Source: Dehalobacter restrictus DSM 9455
Lineage (GTDB): Bacteria; Bacillota; Desulfitobacteriia; Desulfitobacteriales; Syntrophobotulaceae
Reading direction: 5' to 3'
Assembly: GCF_000512895.1 (NCBI RefSeq)
Contig: NZ_CP007033.1
Coordinates: 1,351,001-1,415,000, forward strand
Length of the DNA stretch: 64,000 bases
The notes beneath the pieces are model-generated. The model did not search any database, was not told the DNA's origin, and saw nothing but the letters and a program-made list of their open reading frames with translations. Position 1 is the stretch's first letter, and every line of letters starts with the position of its first letter. Below, piece after piece: positions 33,767 through 42,645 of this stretch. The position numbers and the translations under genes were made by a program.

Positions 33767-34687
33767 ATGGAAGATCTCATTTCCAGAGCAAGGGGGGCAA
33801 TGCTCGGGGTGGCAGCTGGGGATGCACTTGGGGCAACCCTTGAATTTATGAACCGCGAAGAAATTGTTCATACCTATGGCCGACACCGGGATATGACCGG
33901 TGGGGGATTCTGGAAATTGGCACCCGGAGAAATTACCGATGATACAGAAATGACCCTTGCAGCGGCCAACGGGATTCTTGAAGACCCTGCAGACCCGGTA
34001 AAGCACGTCGCCCGTCATTTTCGGGAATGGTCCCGGCAAGAGCCCAAATGCATCGGAAATATCTGCCGGATGGTTCTGCAGGAAGGAATCCGGACAGAAG
34101 CGGATAACGAACAGGAATGGCTGCAAATCGCTGAGAATGCCCATCGACTCAGCGGCGGGAGAAGCGGCGGCAATGGTTCGCTGATGAGAACGGTCCCGGT
34201 GGTCATTGCCTATCACAATAACCTGGCGAAAATGACGGATCTGGCGGCAAGATTATCGGCTCTGACCCACTATGATCCACTGGCTGGAGCATGTGTGGTT
34301 TTTTACTGTAAAATTGTCAGGGAATTGCTTTTAGGCGGAGAACTCCGCATCGTGCTGGAAAAGGCCCAGGCGGATGCTCCGTTTGCCCTGCAAATGAACT
34401 TAAGTGCTGATCAAATGAAAACAAGCGGTTACGTTGTCCATACATTGGAAACTGCTTTAAACTGTGTCTTTCAGACCAATTCGCTGGAAGAAGCGCTGGT
34501 GATGGCCGTAAACCTCGGAGGAGACGCGGATACGATCGGCGCAGTAACCGGCGGGATGGCCGGAGCCTGCTATGGCATAGAGAACATACCTTCCAGGTGG
34601 CTGGAGAAGCTCTCGCGAAGAGATGAACTCTTAGCGCTGACGGACAGGCTGCTTGCTATTGGCAGGGGGACGAAAATAGGTATTTGA
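33767..34687 (+). CDS. ADP-ribosylglycohydrolase (DraG-like)
   Basis: The 306-residue protein carries the metal-site motifs of the family: 'RGAMLGVAAGDALGATLEF', 'EITDDTEMTLAAA', 'GGNGSLMRTVPV' and 'NLGGDADTIGAVTGGMAGACYG'. Such enzymes remove ADP-ribose from proteins or nucleic acids; DraG does so from dinitrogenase reductase. No ADP-ribosyltransferase or nitrogenase gene is adjacent, although a PII gene lies 3 kb away. A GGGG site precedes the ATG. It is followed by glnS on the same strand. Confidence 0.85.
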   Translation: MEDLISRARGAMLGVAAGDALGATLEFMNREEIVHTYGRHRDMTGGGFWKLAPGEITDDTEMTLAAANGILEDPADPVKHVARHFREWSRQEPKCIGNICRMVLQEGIRTEADNEQEWLQIAENAHRLSGGRSGGNGSLMRTVPVVIAYHNNLAKMTDLAARLSALTHYDPLAGACVVFYCKIVRELLLGGELRIVLEKAQADAPFALQMNLSADQMKTSGYVVHTLETALNCVFQTNSLEEALVMAVNLGGDADTIGAVTGGMAGACYGIENIPSRWLEKLSRRDELLALTDRLLAIGRGTKIGI

Positions 34688-34748
34688 TATTTTTTAGAAA
34701 TCTACTATACTAAGATAATATAAGTGTTTTTCGTAGGGGGGTACTGCT

Positions 34749-36452
34749 ATTAATACATCAAATACATCGAATTCTTCTTATTCATCGTCCAATTTCATTC
34801 ATAACATTATTCGGGAAGATTTAAAGCTGAATAAAAACAACGGCAGGGTACATACACGTTTTCCGCCTGAACCTAACGGCTATCTTCATATTGGACACGC
34901 CAAATCCATCTGTTTGAATTTTGGCACCGCGCTGGAATTTAACGGATGCTGCAATCTTAGGTTTGACGACACCAACCCGAGCAAAGAGGAAACTGAGTTT
35001 GTCGAGTCGATTCAGGAAGATGTCCAATGGCTGGGGTTTTCCTGGAAGGACAGGATGTACTATGCTTCCGATTACTTTGAAAAGCTATACGCGTTTGCCG
35101 TAGAGCTGATTGAAAAAGGCAAGGCTTTTGTCTGTGATTTGTCGGCAGAGGAAATACGGGAATACCGTGGGACGCTGACCCAGCCTGGAACGAACAGCCC
35201 TTACCGGGGCCGTTCCGCCGAAGAAAGTCTTGACTTGTTCCAAAGAATGAGAGCCGGAGAATTCCCGAACGGCACGAAAGTGCTCAGAGCAAAAATTGAT
35301 ATGAGTTCTCCGAATTTAAATATGCGCGATCCAGTGATTTACCGCATCATGCATGCGTCGCATCATCGGACCGGAGACACCTGGTGTATTTACCCGATGT
35401 ATGACTTTGCTCATCCTTTATCGGATGCGCTTGAACATATTACCCATTCGATCTGCACGATGGAGTTTGAAGACCACCGGCCGCTCTATGACTGGCTGAC
35501 AGAACAGCTGATTGAAGAGGACAGGCCCCGGCAATATGAGTTTGCACGTCTGGATCTGACGAATACAGTCATGAGCAAAAGAAAGCTTCGTCAGCTGGTT
35601 GAAGGCGGCTATGTTCAGGGATGGGATGATCCCCGGATGCCGACGATCTCCGGTTTAAGGCGCAGAGGCTATACGCCGGAAGCGATCAGAGATTTCTGCG
35701 ATCGTATCGGGGTAGCTAAAGCCAACAGCATTGTCGATGTTGCTTTACTGGAACATTGCCTGCGTGAAGATCTGAATTCCAAAGCCAAGAGGGTCATGGC
35801 TGTTTTGGATCCAATCAAGGTTGTCCTGATCAATTATCCGGAAGACCAGGATGAATTCCTGGAAGCAGAGAACAGTCCGGAGCATCCGGAGGCAGGAATC
35901 AGATTGATCCCGTTTTCGCGAACCATTTATATTGAACGCGAGGACTTTATGGAAGAGCCGCCCAAAAAATTTTTCCGTCTTTCCCCCGGTAATGAAGTCC
36001 GGCTAAAACATGCCTATATTATTCAATGTGAAAGAGTCCTGAAAGATGAAGATGGCCAGATTATAGAAATCCATTGTACGTATGATCCGGACACCAAAAG
36101 CGGCGGATCGGCAAGCTCGAGAAAAGTAAAAGGGACGCTTCACTGGGTTTCGGCGGCCCATGCCGAAGATGCCGAGATACGTTTGTATGATTATCTGATC
36201 AGGGATGATCAGTATACGGAGGATGATTCTGCAGAGAGCGACGACTTCCTTGCCAGAATTAATCCGGACTCCCTGCAGATTCTAAAAAGATGCAAAATTG
36301 AACCGGGTTTGAAAGAAGCTGATCCCGGCAGCAAATATCAATTTTTAAGACAGGGTTATTTCTGTGCGGACTTGAAAGACCATTCCAGTGATCATCCGGT
36401 CTTTAACCAGATCGTCGGACTGCGGGACAGCTGGGCAAAGATGAATAAATAA
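34749..36452 (+). CDS. glnS: Glutamine-tRNA ligase, apparent ATT start
   Basis: A class I synthetase of about 567 residues. '[21 protein letters not shown]' holds the HIGH motif at about residues 47-50, and '[11 protein letters not shown]' is the KMSKS equivalent near 275. The frame is closed upstream by TAG at 34734, and no ATG, GTG or TTG occurs between that stop and the HIGH motif; the first is a TTG at 34914, beyond HIGH. The ATT at 34749 lies seven bases after TAGGGGGG and gives an N-terminus of family length, so I infer an AUU start. A base error (ATG read as ATT) is the alternative. The presence of GlnS means direct glutaminylation of tRNA-Gln. Confidence 0.9.
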   Translation: MNTSNTSNSSYSSSNFIHNIIREDLKLNKNNGRVHTRFPPEPNGYLHIGHAKSICLNFGTALEFNGCCNLRFDDTNPSKEETEFVESIQEDVQWLGFSWKDRMYYASDYFEKLYAFAVELIEKGKAFVCDLSAEEIREYRGTLTQPGTNSPYRGRSAEESLDLFQRMRAGEFPNGTKVLRAKIDMSSPNLNMRDPVIYRIMHASHHRTGDTWCIYPMYDFAHPLSDALEHITHSICTMEFEDHRPLYDWLTEQLIEEDRPRQYEFARLDLTNTVMSKRKLRQLVEGGYVQGWDDPRMPTISGLRRRGYTPEAIRDFCDRIGVAKANSIVDVALLEHCLREDLNSKAKRVMAVLDPIKVVLINYPEDQDEFLEAENSPEHPEAGIRLIPFSRTIYIEREDFMEEPPKKFFRLSPGNEVRLKHAYIIQCERVLKDEDGQIIEIHCTYDPDTKSGGSASSRKVKGTLHWVSAAHAEDAEIRLYDYLIRDDQYTEDDSAESDDFLARINPDSLQILKRCKIEPGLKEADPGSKYQFLRQGYFCADLKDHSSDHPVFNQIVGLRDSWAKMNK

Positions 36453-36506
36453 TCTTGGAAATAATCTTGGAAACATGGTGAGAATTTTTTGTTTTTATGA
36501 AAGTAA

Positions 36507-36533
36507 AGAAGCATTCCGATTAAGGAATGCTTC
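36507..36533. terminator. Terminator between glnS and the SASP gene
   Basis: AGAAGCATTCC and GGAATGCTTCT are perfect arms with a short loop, between converging genes. The following T run is short, so strength is uncertain. Confidence 0.6.
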
Positions 36534-36567
36534 TTGTACGTTGCTTCTAAAAGTGAACAAAGAGAAG

Positions 36568-36774
36568 TTAGATTCTCTGTCCGTTTTTCAACTGCTGCTC
36601 AGCAAATTGTATCATGCGTTTGGTCATATTACCGCCGACAGTTCCGTTTTCACGGGAAGTGCGGTCTGCACCCAGCGTAACGTTCATTTCATTAGCGATC
36701 TCGTATTTCAGTTGATCCAATCCTTTTCCTACGCCCTGGACGGCAGGCGTGTTTGAATTTCTTTCACCAGCCAT
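36568..36774 (-). CDS. Alpha/beta-type small acid-soluble spore protein
   Basis: A 68-residue SASP that coats DNA in the forespore. It has 'LDQLKYEIANEMNVTLGADRTSRENGTVGGNMTKRMIQFAE', including the germination-protease site region YEIANE and the C-terminal DNA-binding helix. AAGGAGG lies before the ATG. Expression would be forespore-specific (sigma G); no sigma-G box was verified. A second, shorter SASP gene is at 57291-57440. Confidence 0.92.
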   Translation of the reverse strand: MAGERNSNTPAVQGVGKGLDQLKYEIANEMNVTLGADRTSRENGTVGGNMTKRMIQFAEQQLKNGQRI

Positions 36775-36922
36775 GTCATTTTCCTCCTTAAAATATAAGT
36801 TTTTTTGTTTGGGAGTCGTTCTTATTATTTGTGAATTTGATTTTCTTAAACCCGGTAATTGTTTGCTTATATTTTAGGAAGTTACATATCTGGAAAAGCT
36901 CATTATATAATTTTTTTATATT

Positions 36923-37261
36923 TTAGACGGCTTTTTCTCCCGATTCTCCTGTTCTGATCCGTACGGCATTCAGCACATCATAGACGAAGATTTTTCCGTC
37001 ACCGATTTCTCCCGTTCTGGCAGTCTCGGTAATGATTTCGATAACTTTATCCACAGATTCGTCCGGGACAATAATTTCGATTTTGTATTTGGGCAATAGA
37101 TTGATGGTATAGGCATTTCCACGGTATACTTCTGTTTTTCCCTGCTGCAGTCCGCAGCCGATTACGTTAGTGACCGTCATTCCTTTGATACCAAATTTTC
37201 CGAGGGCTTCTTTCACATTTTCCAATTTGGCTGGACGAATAATACACTCAATTTTTTTCAT
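36923..37261 (-). CDS. glnB: PII-type nitrogen regulatory protein
   Basis: A 112-residue PII trimer subunit that senses 2-oxoglutarate and ATP/ADP. '[29 protein letters not shown]' starts it, the T-loop reads '[15 protein letters not shown]' with Tyr51 conserved at the classical modification site, and '[24 protein letters not shown]' is the C-terminal signature. The ATG at 37261 follows GAGGTGG; an in-frame start seven codons upstream would put that site inside the gene. No amtB or glnA is next to it, so the target is not given by context. A hairpin with a U run lies in its leader. Confidence 0.9.
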   Translation of the reverse strand: MKKIECIIRPAKLENVKEALGKFGIKGMTVTNVIGCGLQQGKTEVYRGNAYTINLLPKYKIEIIVPDESVDKVIEIITETARTGEIGDGKIFVYDVLNAVRIRTGESGEKAV

Positions 37262-37306
37262 TTTATCCACCTCTTTGATCAATTATTTTTGATAAACAGT
37301 ATTTGC

Positions 37307-37351
37307 AAAAAAAATAGTCCCCGGGATTAAATCCCGAGGACATCGTTGTCC
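37307..37351 (-). promoter_or_regulatory. Attenuator-like leader of the PII gene
   Basis: On the minus strand GTCC-TC-GGGATT / AATCC(C)-GG-GGAC forms a terminator-like hairpin followed by eight T, 45 bases before the start codon. Just upstream GGACA-acga-TGTCC forms an alternative small hairpin that uses the same GTCC bases, so the two exclude each other. A candidate promoter (TTGCAT, 16 bases, TACGAT) lies upstream. The signal sensed is unknown. Confidence 0.5.
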
Positions 37352-37525
37352 GTGTTTACTATTTATCTGAATCTATCGTAGCAGAATGCCGGCATAATGC
37401 AAGAAATTTAACCAAAGAATTTTGTATTCATTGCCGATCGGCCAATTAAAGTCCGGCGTTTCAAGGATTATGCACATTTTTGGAGAATTAATGGGTGATA
37501 CTTATCCGATACAGGAGTTGACGAT

Positions 37526-38719
37526 ATGCCGGAAAACGAACGAATCACAGCCATTAGCGGACTTATTGCCGAAAGGAACGAAGAAATCATCAATCTGAGG
37601 AGGACCTTTCATCGCTATCCTGAATTATCTTTTCAGGAGTATCATACAGCAGATATGATCTTCGACAGATTGCATGAAGTTCCGGGCATTGAGGTGTCGA
37701 GACCGACAGAGACCAGTGTTCTGGCTGCCATTAAAGGAAGTATGCCGGGGAAAATGGTAGCGCTCAGGAGTGATATTGACGCGCTGCCGATCCAGGAAGA
37801 AAACGATCTGCCTTACCGGTCCCAAAATATTGGAACCATGCATGCCTGCGGTCATGACGGACATGCGGCCATGCTGGTCGGGGCTGCAAAAGTTCTTGCG
37901 GAACTAAGATCCGACATGAAAGGAGAAATCCGCTGCATCTTTCAGCATGCTGAAGAAAAACATCCCGGTGGAGCCAAAGATCTTGTCAAACTTGGTCTCC
38001 TGAACGGAGTCGATGCGATTCTTGCTCTTCATCTCTTTACGTCTTTGCCTGCTGGCAAGATCGGCTTAGCCTCGGGCCCTTTAATGGCTGCCCCGGATAA
38101 CTTTACAATATCGATATGGGGTAAAGGAGGTCATGCCGCGATGCCGGAGGATACCATCGACCCGGTATTAATCAGTGCACAGATCGTTACCGCTCTGCAA
38201 AATATCGTATCCCGTCAGACCAGCGCTCTGAAATCCGTAGTCTTGTCTATTACGAATATTCAAGGGGGCTCGGCCTTTAATATCATACCTGAGCGGGTAG
38301 ACCTGAAAGGAACCGTCAGGACATTTGACAGGGACACCCGTTTGGAAGTTCCGAAACGAATGGAAAATATCATTAAAGGAATCTGTATTGCTTATGGCGC
38401 AAAATACACCTTCGATTACGAGCTCGGTTATGATCCTGTTGTTAACAGCAGTTCCGTTGTCGGCAAAGTAACGGAAATACTAAAAGAAGAATTCGGAGCA
38501 AAAGCATTGGTTAAAGCCAATCCGGTGATGTGGGGCGAAGACTTTTCCGCTTATCTTCATCGCTTACCCGGAATGCTGATATTCATCGGGGCGGGGAATA
38601 AGAAGAAAGGAATCAGCCATCCGCACCATCATCCGTGCTTTAATATTGATGAAGAGGCGCTTAGCATAGGAACCCGGGTTCTGGCATGCTCTGCACTCGG
38701 ACTGCTGGAAAGGATGTAA
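37526..38719 (+). CDS. M20D-family amidohydrolase
   Basis: The 397-residue metallopeptidase-like enzyme removes acyl groups from amino-acid or similar amides. Metal-ligand motifs are visible: 'GTMHACGHDGHAAMLVGAAKVL', 'IFQHAEEKHPGGAKDLV' with the catalytic Glu, and a final 'ISHPHHHPCFNIDEEAL'. The dimerisation domain includes 'GKGGHAAMPEDTIDPV'. Relatives are hippurate hydrolases, N-acyl-amino-acid amidohydrolases and N-acetyl-diaminopimelate deacetylases; the substrate is not determinable. It starts at ATG behind ACAGGAG and is followed closely by the CPBP protease gene. Confidence 0.85.
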   Translation: MPENERITAISGLIAERNEEIINLRRTFHRYPELSFQEYHTADMIFDRLHEVPGIEVSRPTETSVLAAIKGSMPGKMVALRSDIDALPIQEENDLPYRSQNIGTMHACGHDGHAAMLVGAAKVLAELRSDMKGEIRCIFQHAEEKHPGGAKDLVKLGLLNGVDAILALHLFTSLPAGKIGLASGPLMAAPDNFTISIWGKGGHAAMPEDTIDPVLISAQIVTALQNIVSRQTSALKSVVLSITNIQGGSAFNIIPERVDLKGTVRTFDRDTRLEVPKRMENIIKGICIAYGAKYTFDYELGYDPVVNSSSVVGKVTEILKEEFGAKALVKANPVMWGEDFSAYLHRLPGMLIFIGAGNKKKGISHPHHHPCFNIDEEALSIGTRVLACSALGLLERM

Positions 38720-38724
38720 CGGCG

Positions 38725-39288
38725 ATGGAAATATCTAAAAAGATGCTGGGTTTGAATATCCTGTTATCGCAGGTGATCCTGATTGTTATTGCCCTGGGCC
38801 TCTGGGTCATACTGAAATCATTGGACAGAGAAATCGTGCTGGCGGAAATGTTTAAAATGGATAGCTTAAGTAAAGCCATCATTACATTGGCCGTCGGCTC
38901 CGCCGTACTGATTGCGCTTCAATTTTTCTTCTTGAAATATCTGCCGAAGGAAAGCCTGTTTGATGAGATTAACCTTATCCTGATGGACAAATTCTCACTG
39001 AAAGAGCTATTTCCAATATTTTTCCTCGGTGCTTTCAGTGAGGAATTCCTGTTCAGAGGCATGATTCAGCCAATTTTAGGGTTATGGTTGACGGCTGTTG
39101 TCTTTACGCTGATTCACTACAGATATTGGCGCCAGGTGTTTATCCTTGTGGAGGTCTTCTTGATGGGAACCTTTCTCGGAGTTGCCTATGCCGTTTCTTT
39201 GACACTCTGGGTTCCCGTGTTATGTCATTTCATCGTCAACATGACAACAGCTTATTGGATGAAAAAGGGCACTTTTGAATTGATTTAA
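38725..39288 (+). CDS. CPBP intramembrane metalloprotease
   Basis: About 187 residues with five or six membrane helices and the glutamic-protease motifs 'GAFSEEFLFRGMIQP' (EExxxR), 'FTLIHYRYW' (FxxxH) and 'HFIVNMTTAYW' (HxxxN/D). CPBP (Abi/Rce1-like) proteins cleave peptides in the membrane, for example in bacteriocin immunity or maturation. The ATG at 38725 lies five bases after the amidohydrolase stop, with GGAAAGG upstream; an in-frame ATG at 38686 falls inside the previous gene. Client unknown. Confidence 0.85.
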   Translation: MEISKKMLGLNILLSQVILIVIALGLWVILKSLDREIVLAEMFKMDSLSKAIITLAVGSAVLIALQFFFLKYLPKESLFDEINLILMDKFSLKELFPIFFLGAFSEEFLFRGMIQPILGLWLTAVVFTLIHYRYWRQVFILVEVFLMGTFLGVAYAVSLTLWVPVLCHFIVNMTTAYWMKKGTFELI

Positions 39289-39366
39289 AAGACCAAAAAC
39301 GTTTGCTATAATTGAATTGGGTTAAAGCATCATGACAAGATAGGAACAGGAATAGAAGGAGAACAA

Positions 39367-39905
39367 ATGGCAACCGATTTGTGGAATTTGTTTATCGTTT
39401 TTTTTTGGGCGAGCAACTTGTCCTATGGCGGCGGGCCGGCGATGATTCCGTTGATTCAGGCAGAGACCGTTGATAATCATCACTGGCTGACCAATGCGCA
39501 GTTTGCCGATACCATTGCCATGGCAAATGCGCTTCCCGGGCCGCTTGGAACCAAAGTAGCAGCCTATCTCGGCTATCAGGTTGCTTCCTGGCCGGGAGCG
39601 ATTGTCGCCTTACTGGCAACGATCCTGCCTACAGTACTTGTATTGATTGTCTTAGGCGGTATCTTAAAAAATATGCGAATTCCAGTAATCTAAAGGCCGC
39701 ACTGACAGGTGTGAGACCCATTGTTACTGCTTTGCTGATCATCGTAGCCTATGAGATGGCTGTCGATGCTTTTCAGATTCAAGTGCCTCTGGATTATACC
39801 ACTATACTGATCGCGGTCATATCCGCAGCAGCGCTGTATTATTTTAAAATTCATCCGGTATTGCTGATTGCCCTGTCGATGGTCATCGGTTACCTGATCT
39901 ATTGA
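39367..39905 (+). pseudogene. chrA: Chromate transporter half 1, frameshifted in an A6 run
   Basis: The first 100 codons encode 'WASNLSYGGGPAMIPLIQAETV...MANALPGPLGTKVAAYLGYQ', the ChrA domain start. At 39666-39671 (TTAAAAAAT) the frame ends in a TAA after 11 codons, but reading with one extra A continues through 'YANSSNLKAALTGVRPIVTALLIIVAYEMAVDAF' to 39905. The whole would be a normal short ChrA half of about 179 residues. It is either a recent single-base loss, a sequencing error in the A run, or a gene rescued by slippage at A6. The second half follows 45 bases later and is intact. Confidence 0.8.
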
Positions 39906-39950
39906 TTTGCCCGGTTTGAACATTTCAAATTCAGATTTTGGGAGTATGAC

Positions 39951-40508
39951 ATGAAAGTGCTTTGGGATTTATTTATTGCTTTTTTTAGAGCCAGCAATTT
40001 TAGTTTCGGCGGTGGACCGGCCATGATCCCGATCATCCAGAATGAAACGGTGCACAAGTATCAGTGGCTCACCAGTGAAGATTTTACAAACGTTGTGGCC
40101 ATATCCAATTCTTTGCCGGCACCGATCGCGACGAAACTGGCCGGAATGATCGGACATAGAGTCAAGGGTTGGAGCGGGGCGCTGGCTGCAATCATTGGCG
40201 CTGTTCTGCCAACGGCGCTGATCATGATATTTTTGGGTCACCTGCTGATTAACTATGCTGACTCACCTGCACTGCAGGCTATGCTGAAAGGGGTCAGACC
40301 TGTCGTTGTGGTGCTTTTGGCTCAATCGGCACTGCAGATGGGTCAGAGTGCCTTTAAGGATAAAGCGACCTGGGTCCTGGGGATCGCAGCTTTTGCCATG
40401 ATGCTGATTTGGCCCGGACTGAATCCGGCATTTCTGGTTGTCATTTCCATGATTCTGGGGATATTCATTTTTAAGAAAAAGTTTGAATCAGAAAATATTT
40501 CTAAATAA
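39951..40508 (+). CDS. chrA: Chromate transporter half 2
   Basis: A 185-residue short-chain ChrA protein with about six membrane segments: 'FFRASNFSFGGGPAMIPIIQNETV', 'VVAISNSLPAPIATKLAGMIGHRV' and 'GVRPVVVVLLAQSALQMGQSAF'. Short-chain ChrA proteins work as pairs in which the halves have opposite membrane orientation and together export chromate or import a related anion. A GGGAG site precedes the ATG. Its partner directly upstream is frameshifted. Confidence 0.85.
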   Translation: MKVLWDLFIAFFRASNFSFGGGPAMIPIIQNETVHKYQWLTSEDFTNVVAISNSLPAPIATKLAGMIGHRVKGWSGALAAIIGAVLPTALIMIFLGHLLINYADSPALQAMLKGVRPVVVVLLAQSALQMGQSAFKDKATWVLGIAAFAMMLIWPGLNPAFLVVISMILGIFIFKKKFESENISK

Positions 40509-40600
40509 GGAAAATACGAATCAGAAAAACACGGATATTTCCGTCTATACTGTTGCCCGGGTAGAATTCAATGTTTCGGTTTAAGGGGGTGGGTCTGGGT

Positions 40601-41110
40601 ATGAATCAAACCGAGGTATCATTTGATGAAATCTATGAGGAACTATTCCCGTCTGTTTACAGGTTTGTCTGTCTGAGGATTCCTTCATCAGAAATTGAAG
40701 ATGTTACTTCCGAAGTCATGGCTAAGGTCTGGAGATCACTGGCCGGTTTTGAGGGAAGAAGCTCTTTGAAGTGCTGGGCGTTAAAAATTGCTTCGAATTA
40801 TATTGCGGATTTTTACCGGGGCAGGAAACAGGTTAATATGATTCCGATTACAGAAGAGATCCAGGATGCAAATAATAGCAGGGATTATGGGGAGGACCTG
40901 GGTACTGTCCTTTCTGTAAGCAATACCCTTTCTCAGTTGACAGAACATCAAATAGCTGTGATTCAATTACGGCTGATCGATGGATTCAGCGCATCCGAAA
41001 CGGCGACAATTCTCGGTACCACGCAACAGGCGGTAGACAGCCTGCTCTACAGGGCCAAAAAAAGTTTCCGGACAGCCTATCAGGCGGAAGTGGCTGGAGG
41101 TGAATGCTGA
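40601..41110 (+). CDS. ECF-type RNA polymerase sigma factor
   Basis: A 169-residue sigma factor with region 2 ('FVCLRIPSSEIEDVTSEVMAKVWRSLAGFEGRSSLKCWALKIASNYIADFYRG') and region 4 ('LTEHQIAVIQLRLIDGFSASETATILGTTQQAVDSLLYRAKKSFR'). The ATG at 40601 follows a G-rich stretch; the frame also opens at 40571 without a better site. Its stop overlaps the start of the DUF4349 gene (TGATG), the usual link between an ECF factor and its membrane anti-sigma partner. Confidence 0.88.
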   Translation: MNQTEVSFDEIYEELFPSVYRFVCLRIPSSEIEDVTSEVMAKVWRSLAGFEGRSSLKCWALKIASNYIADFYRGRKQVNMIPITEEIQDANNSRDYGEDLGTVLSVSNTLSQLTEHQIAVIQLRLIDGFSASETATILGTTQQAVDSLLYRAKKSFRTAYQAEVAGGEC

Positions 41111-42465
41111 TGTCTGAAGATAAAATAAAAGCCATGTGGGAAGAAGATGGTGATCTCATGCGTCTTAAGAAATTTTTCGGTTATGTCTATCAGGACGATG
41201 GTCTTAAGGAGCGGATCAAAGATAAAACCCGAGGAAAAATTTTGGATTCTGTTAAAAATCAGCCGCTGGAAAACATGACGTTCGTGGCTGCTGAAACAAG
41301 CACGGGAATCAACAATGAAACCAATAAGGAAGCCAGCACCGAAAAGAGTACTCCGGTTCAGCAAGCAGCTTTAAAGGCGAACAGATTTGGAACGTTGGTA
41401 GCCCGGATAAGAAACAAACTTCTCTATGGCAATAAAAAAGCGTTTGTGTTGATCGGCTGTGTCGCTGTTATCGTTCTGGCCGTTGGTCTTGGCTTGAATG
41501 GAATCCTGATGGATGATGGTTGGCATGAACAGGTTAATTGGCAGCAAGCATCTTCATTGAATGCCGCAAAGGACATGGTTGACGAACCTGCAGCGAGCCC
41601 TGATGCTGGTGTTGCGGTTGAATCTGGAGGAGGAGTAGCTGACTCCCGTAACACGCTTTCTCCCTCGTTTGCAGGATCTGCTGCTCAGAAAAAAAGTTCG
41701 GAGAATTCGGTTCCGGGTGGATCTGCAGCCTACGATTTTTCCCGGCAGAAGATCATCTATTCGCTCGATGTTTTTATGAAGGCAGATGATGTCGCCGCTG
41801 CGGCAAAGGCTATCGAGGAGAAAACCGAGGCCCTTGGCGGATATATCGCCGAATCAACCCGTAGTAATTATGACAACAGCGTGACGGCTTTTCTCTCCTT
41901 AAGAATACCGGCCAAACAATTCCAAACGTTTCAAGACAGTATTCCCCACTTCGGCACCATCGTCAATCAACACCAGTATACCGAAGATGTATCCACGGCT
42001 TATTTTGACACCGAAACTCGTTTGAGATCTTGGGAGGCTCAGGAACAACGGTACTTGGAAATTCTCGAAAAGGCGAATTCCGTCGAGGACATTCTGAAAA
42101 TTGAAAATTCCCTGGTTACAGTCCGTCAAGAGATCGAAAGTCTGAAAGGGCAGCTCAAATACTATGACAACCGGGTGGAATACTCAACGGTTACCATCAA
42201 TATTGAGCAAGCCCAGAGTAACTTGACGGTTAAGGATCCCTGGCAGCCCATATCGCTGAATAATACCTTGATTGCCGTAAAGAATGCTTTGATCAAGACC
42301 ATAAGCTTCCTCTGGAATGCGCTCAACTATGTGCTGGTCTTCATCGGCTATGCGCTGCCGGTATTGGCGGTTCTGCTGCTGATCTGGCTGGTCTGCCGGA
42401 TCATTAGAAAACGCAGGATGCTTTCGGAGAAAAGTTTTAGACGAAATAAGGAAGATGAAGAATAA
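41110..42465 (+). CDS. DUF4349 membrane protein, likely anti-sigma partner
   Basis: About 451 residues. A cytoplasmic head of about 110 residues ('MWEEDGDLMRLKKFFGYVYQDDGLKERI') is followed by a membrane helix ('AFVLIGCVAVIVLAVGLGLNGIL') and an Ala/Ser-rich linker. The extracytoplasmic DUF4349 domain follows ('KIIYSLDVFMKADDVAAAAKAIEEKTEALGGYIAES', 'RIPAKQFQTF', a coiled coil with 'LKIENSLVTVRQEIESLKGQLKYYDNRVEYSTV'), then a C-terminal helical hairpin in the membrane. Coupling to an ECF sigma gene suggests the head restrains the sigma factor. GGAGG lies nine bases before the ATG; the ATG at 41104 is too close to it. Confidence 0.82.
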   Translation: MSEDKIKAMWEEDGDLMRLKKFFGYVYQDDGLKERIKDKTRGKILDSVKNQPLENMTFVAAETSTGINNETNKEASTEKSTPVQQAALKANRFGTLVARIRNKLLYGNKKAFVLIGCVAVIVLAVGLGLNGILMDDGWHEQVNWQQASSLNAAKDMVDEPAASPDAGVAVESGGGVADSRNTLSPSFAGSAAQKKSSENSVPGGSAAYDFSRQKIIYSLDVFMKADDVAAAAKAIEEKTEALGGYIAESTRSNYDNSVTAFLSLRIPAKQFQTFQDSIPHFGTIVNQHQYTEDVSTAYFDTETRLRSWEAQEQRYLEILEKANSVEDILKIENSLVTVRQEIESLKGQLKYYDNRVEYSTVTINIEQAQSNLTVKDPWQPISLNNTLIAVKNALIKTISFLWNALNYVLVFIGYALPVLAVLLLIWLVCRIIRKRRMLSEKSFRRNKEDEE

Positions 42466-42499
42466 AACCTTATATTTATAACGAAACGATTGATGAAAA

Positions 42500-42543
42500 A
42501 GCTGGGATGTCGTTGTACGACGCTACATCCCAGCTTATTTTTT
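42500..42543 (+). terminator. Terminator after the sigma/DUF4349 operon
   Basis: AGCTGGGATGT and ACATCCCAGCT form a strong stem, followed by TATTTTTT. It separates this operon from the rdh promoter. Confidence 0.88.
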
Positions 42544-42603
42544 ATCAATTTATTTTAAATAAAAAAGCAGAGAAATTCCTGGAATTAGAAAAATAATCAC
42601 TAA

Positions 42604-42617
42604 TTAGTAGCTACTAA
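42604..42617. promoter_or_regulatory. Dehalobox (CprK-type binding site)
   Basis: TTAGT-AGCT-ACTAA is a perfect palindrome of the dehalobox form (TTAAT-N4-ATTAA, with known G/C variants at the fourth/second arm positions). Its centre (42610.5) is 41.5 bases before the start of transcription expected from the -10 box at 42640. That is the position from which CprK activates known cpr promoters. Confidence 0.85.
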
Positions 42618-42639
42618 GAGATATTACGTATTACAGATA

Positions 42640-42645
42640 TATAAT
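42640..42645 (+). promoter_or_regulatory. -10 box of the rdhBA promoter
   Basis: A perfect TATAAT; transcription should start near 42652. There is no good -35 box, as expected for an activator-dependent promoter. Confidence 0.75.

Noticed and set aside
34914-36452. glnS starting at TTG 34914
   Set aside because: The protein would lack the HIGH motif, which lies just upstream in the same open frame.
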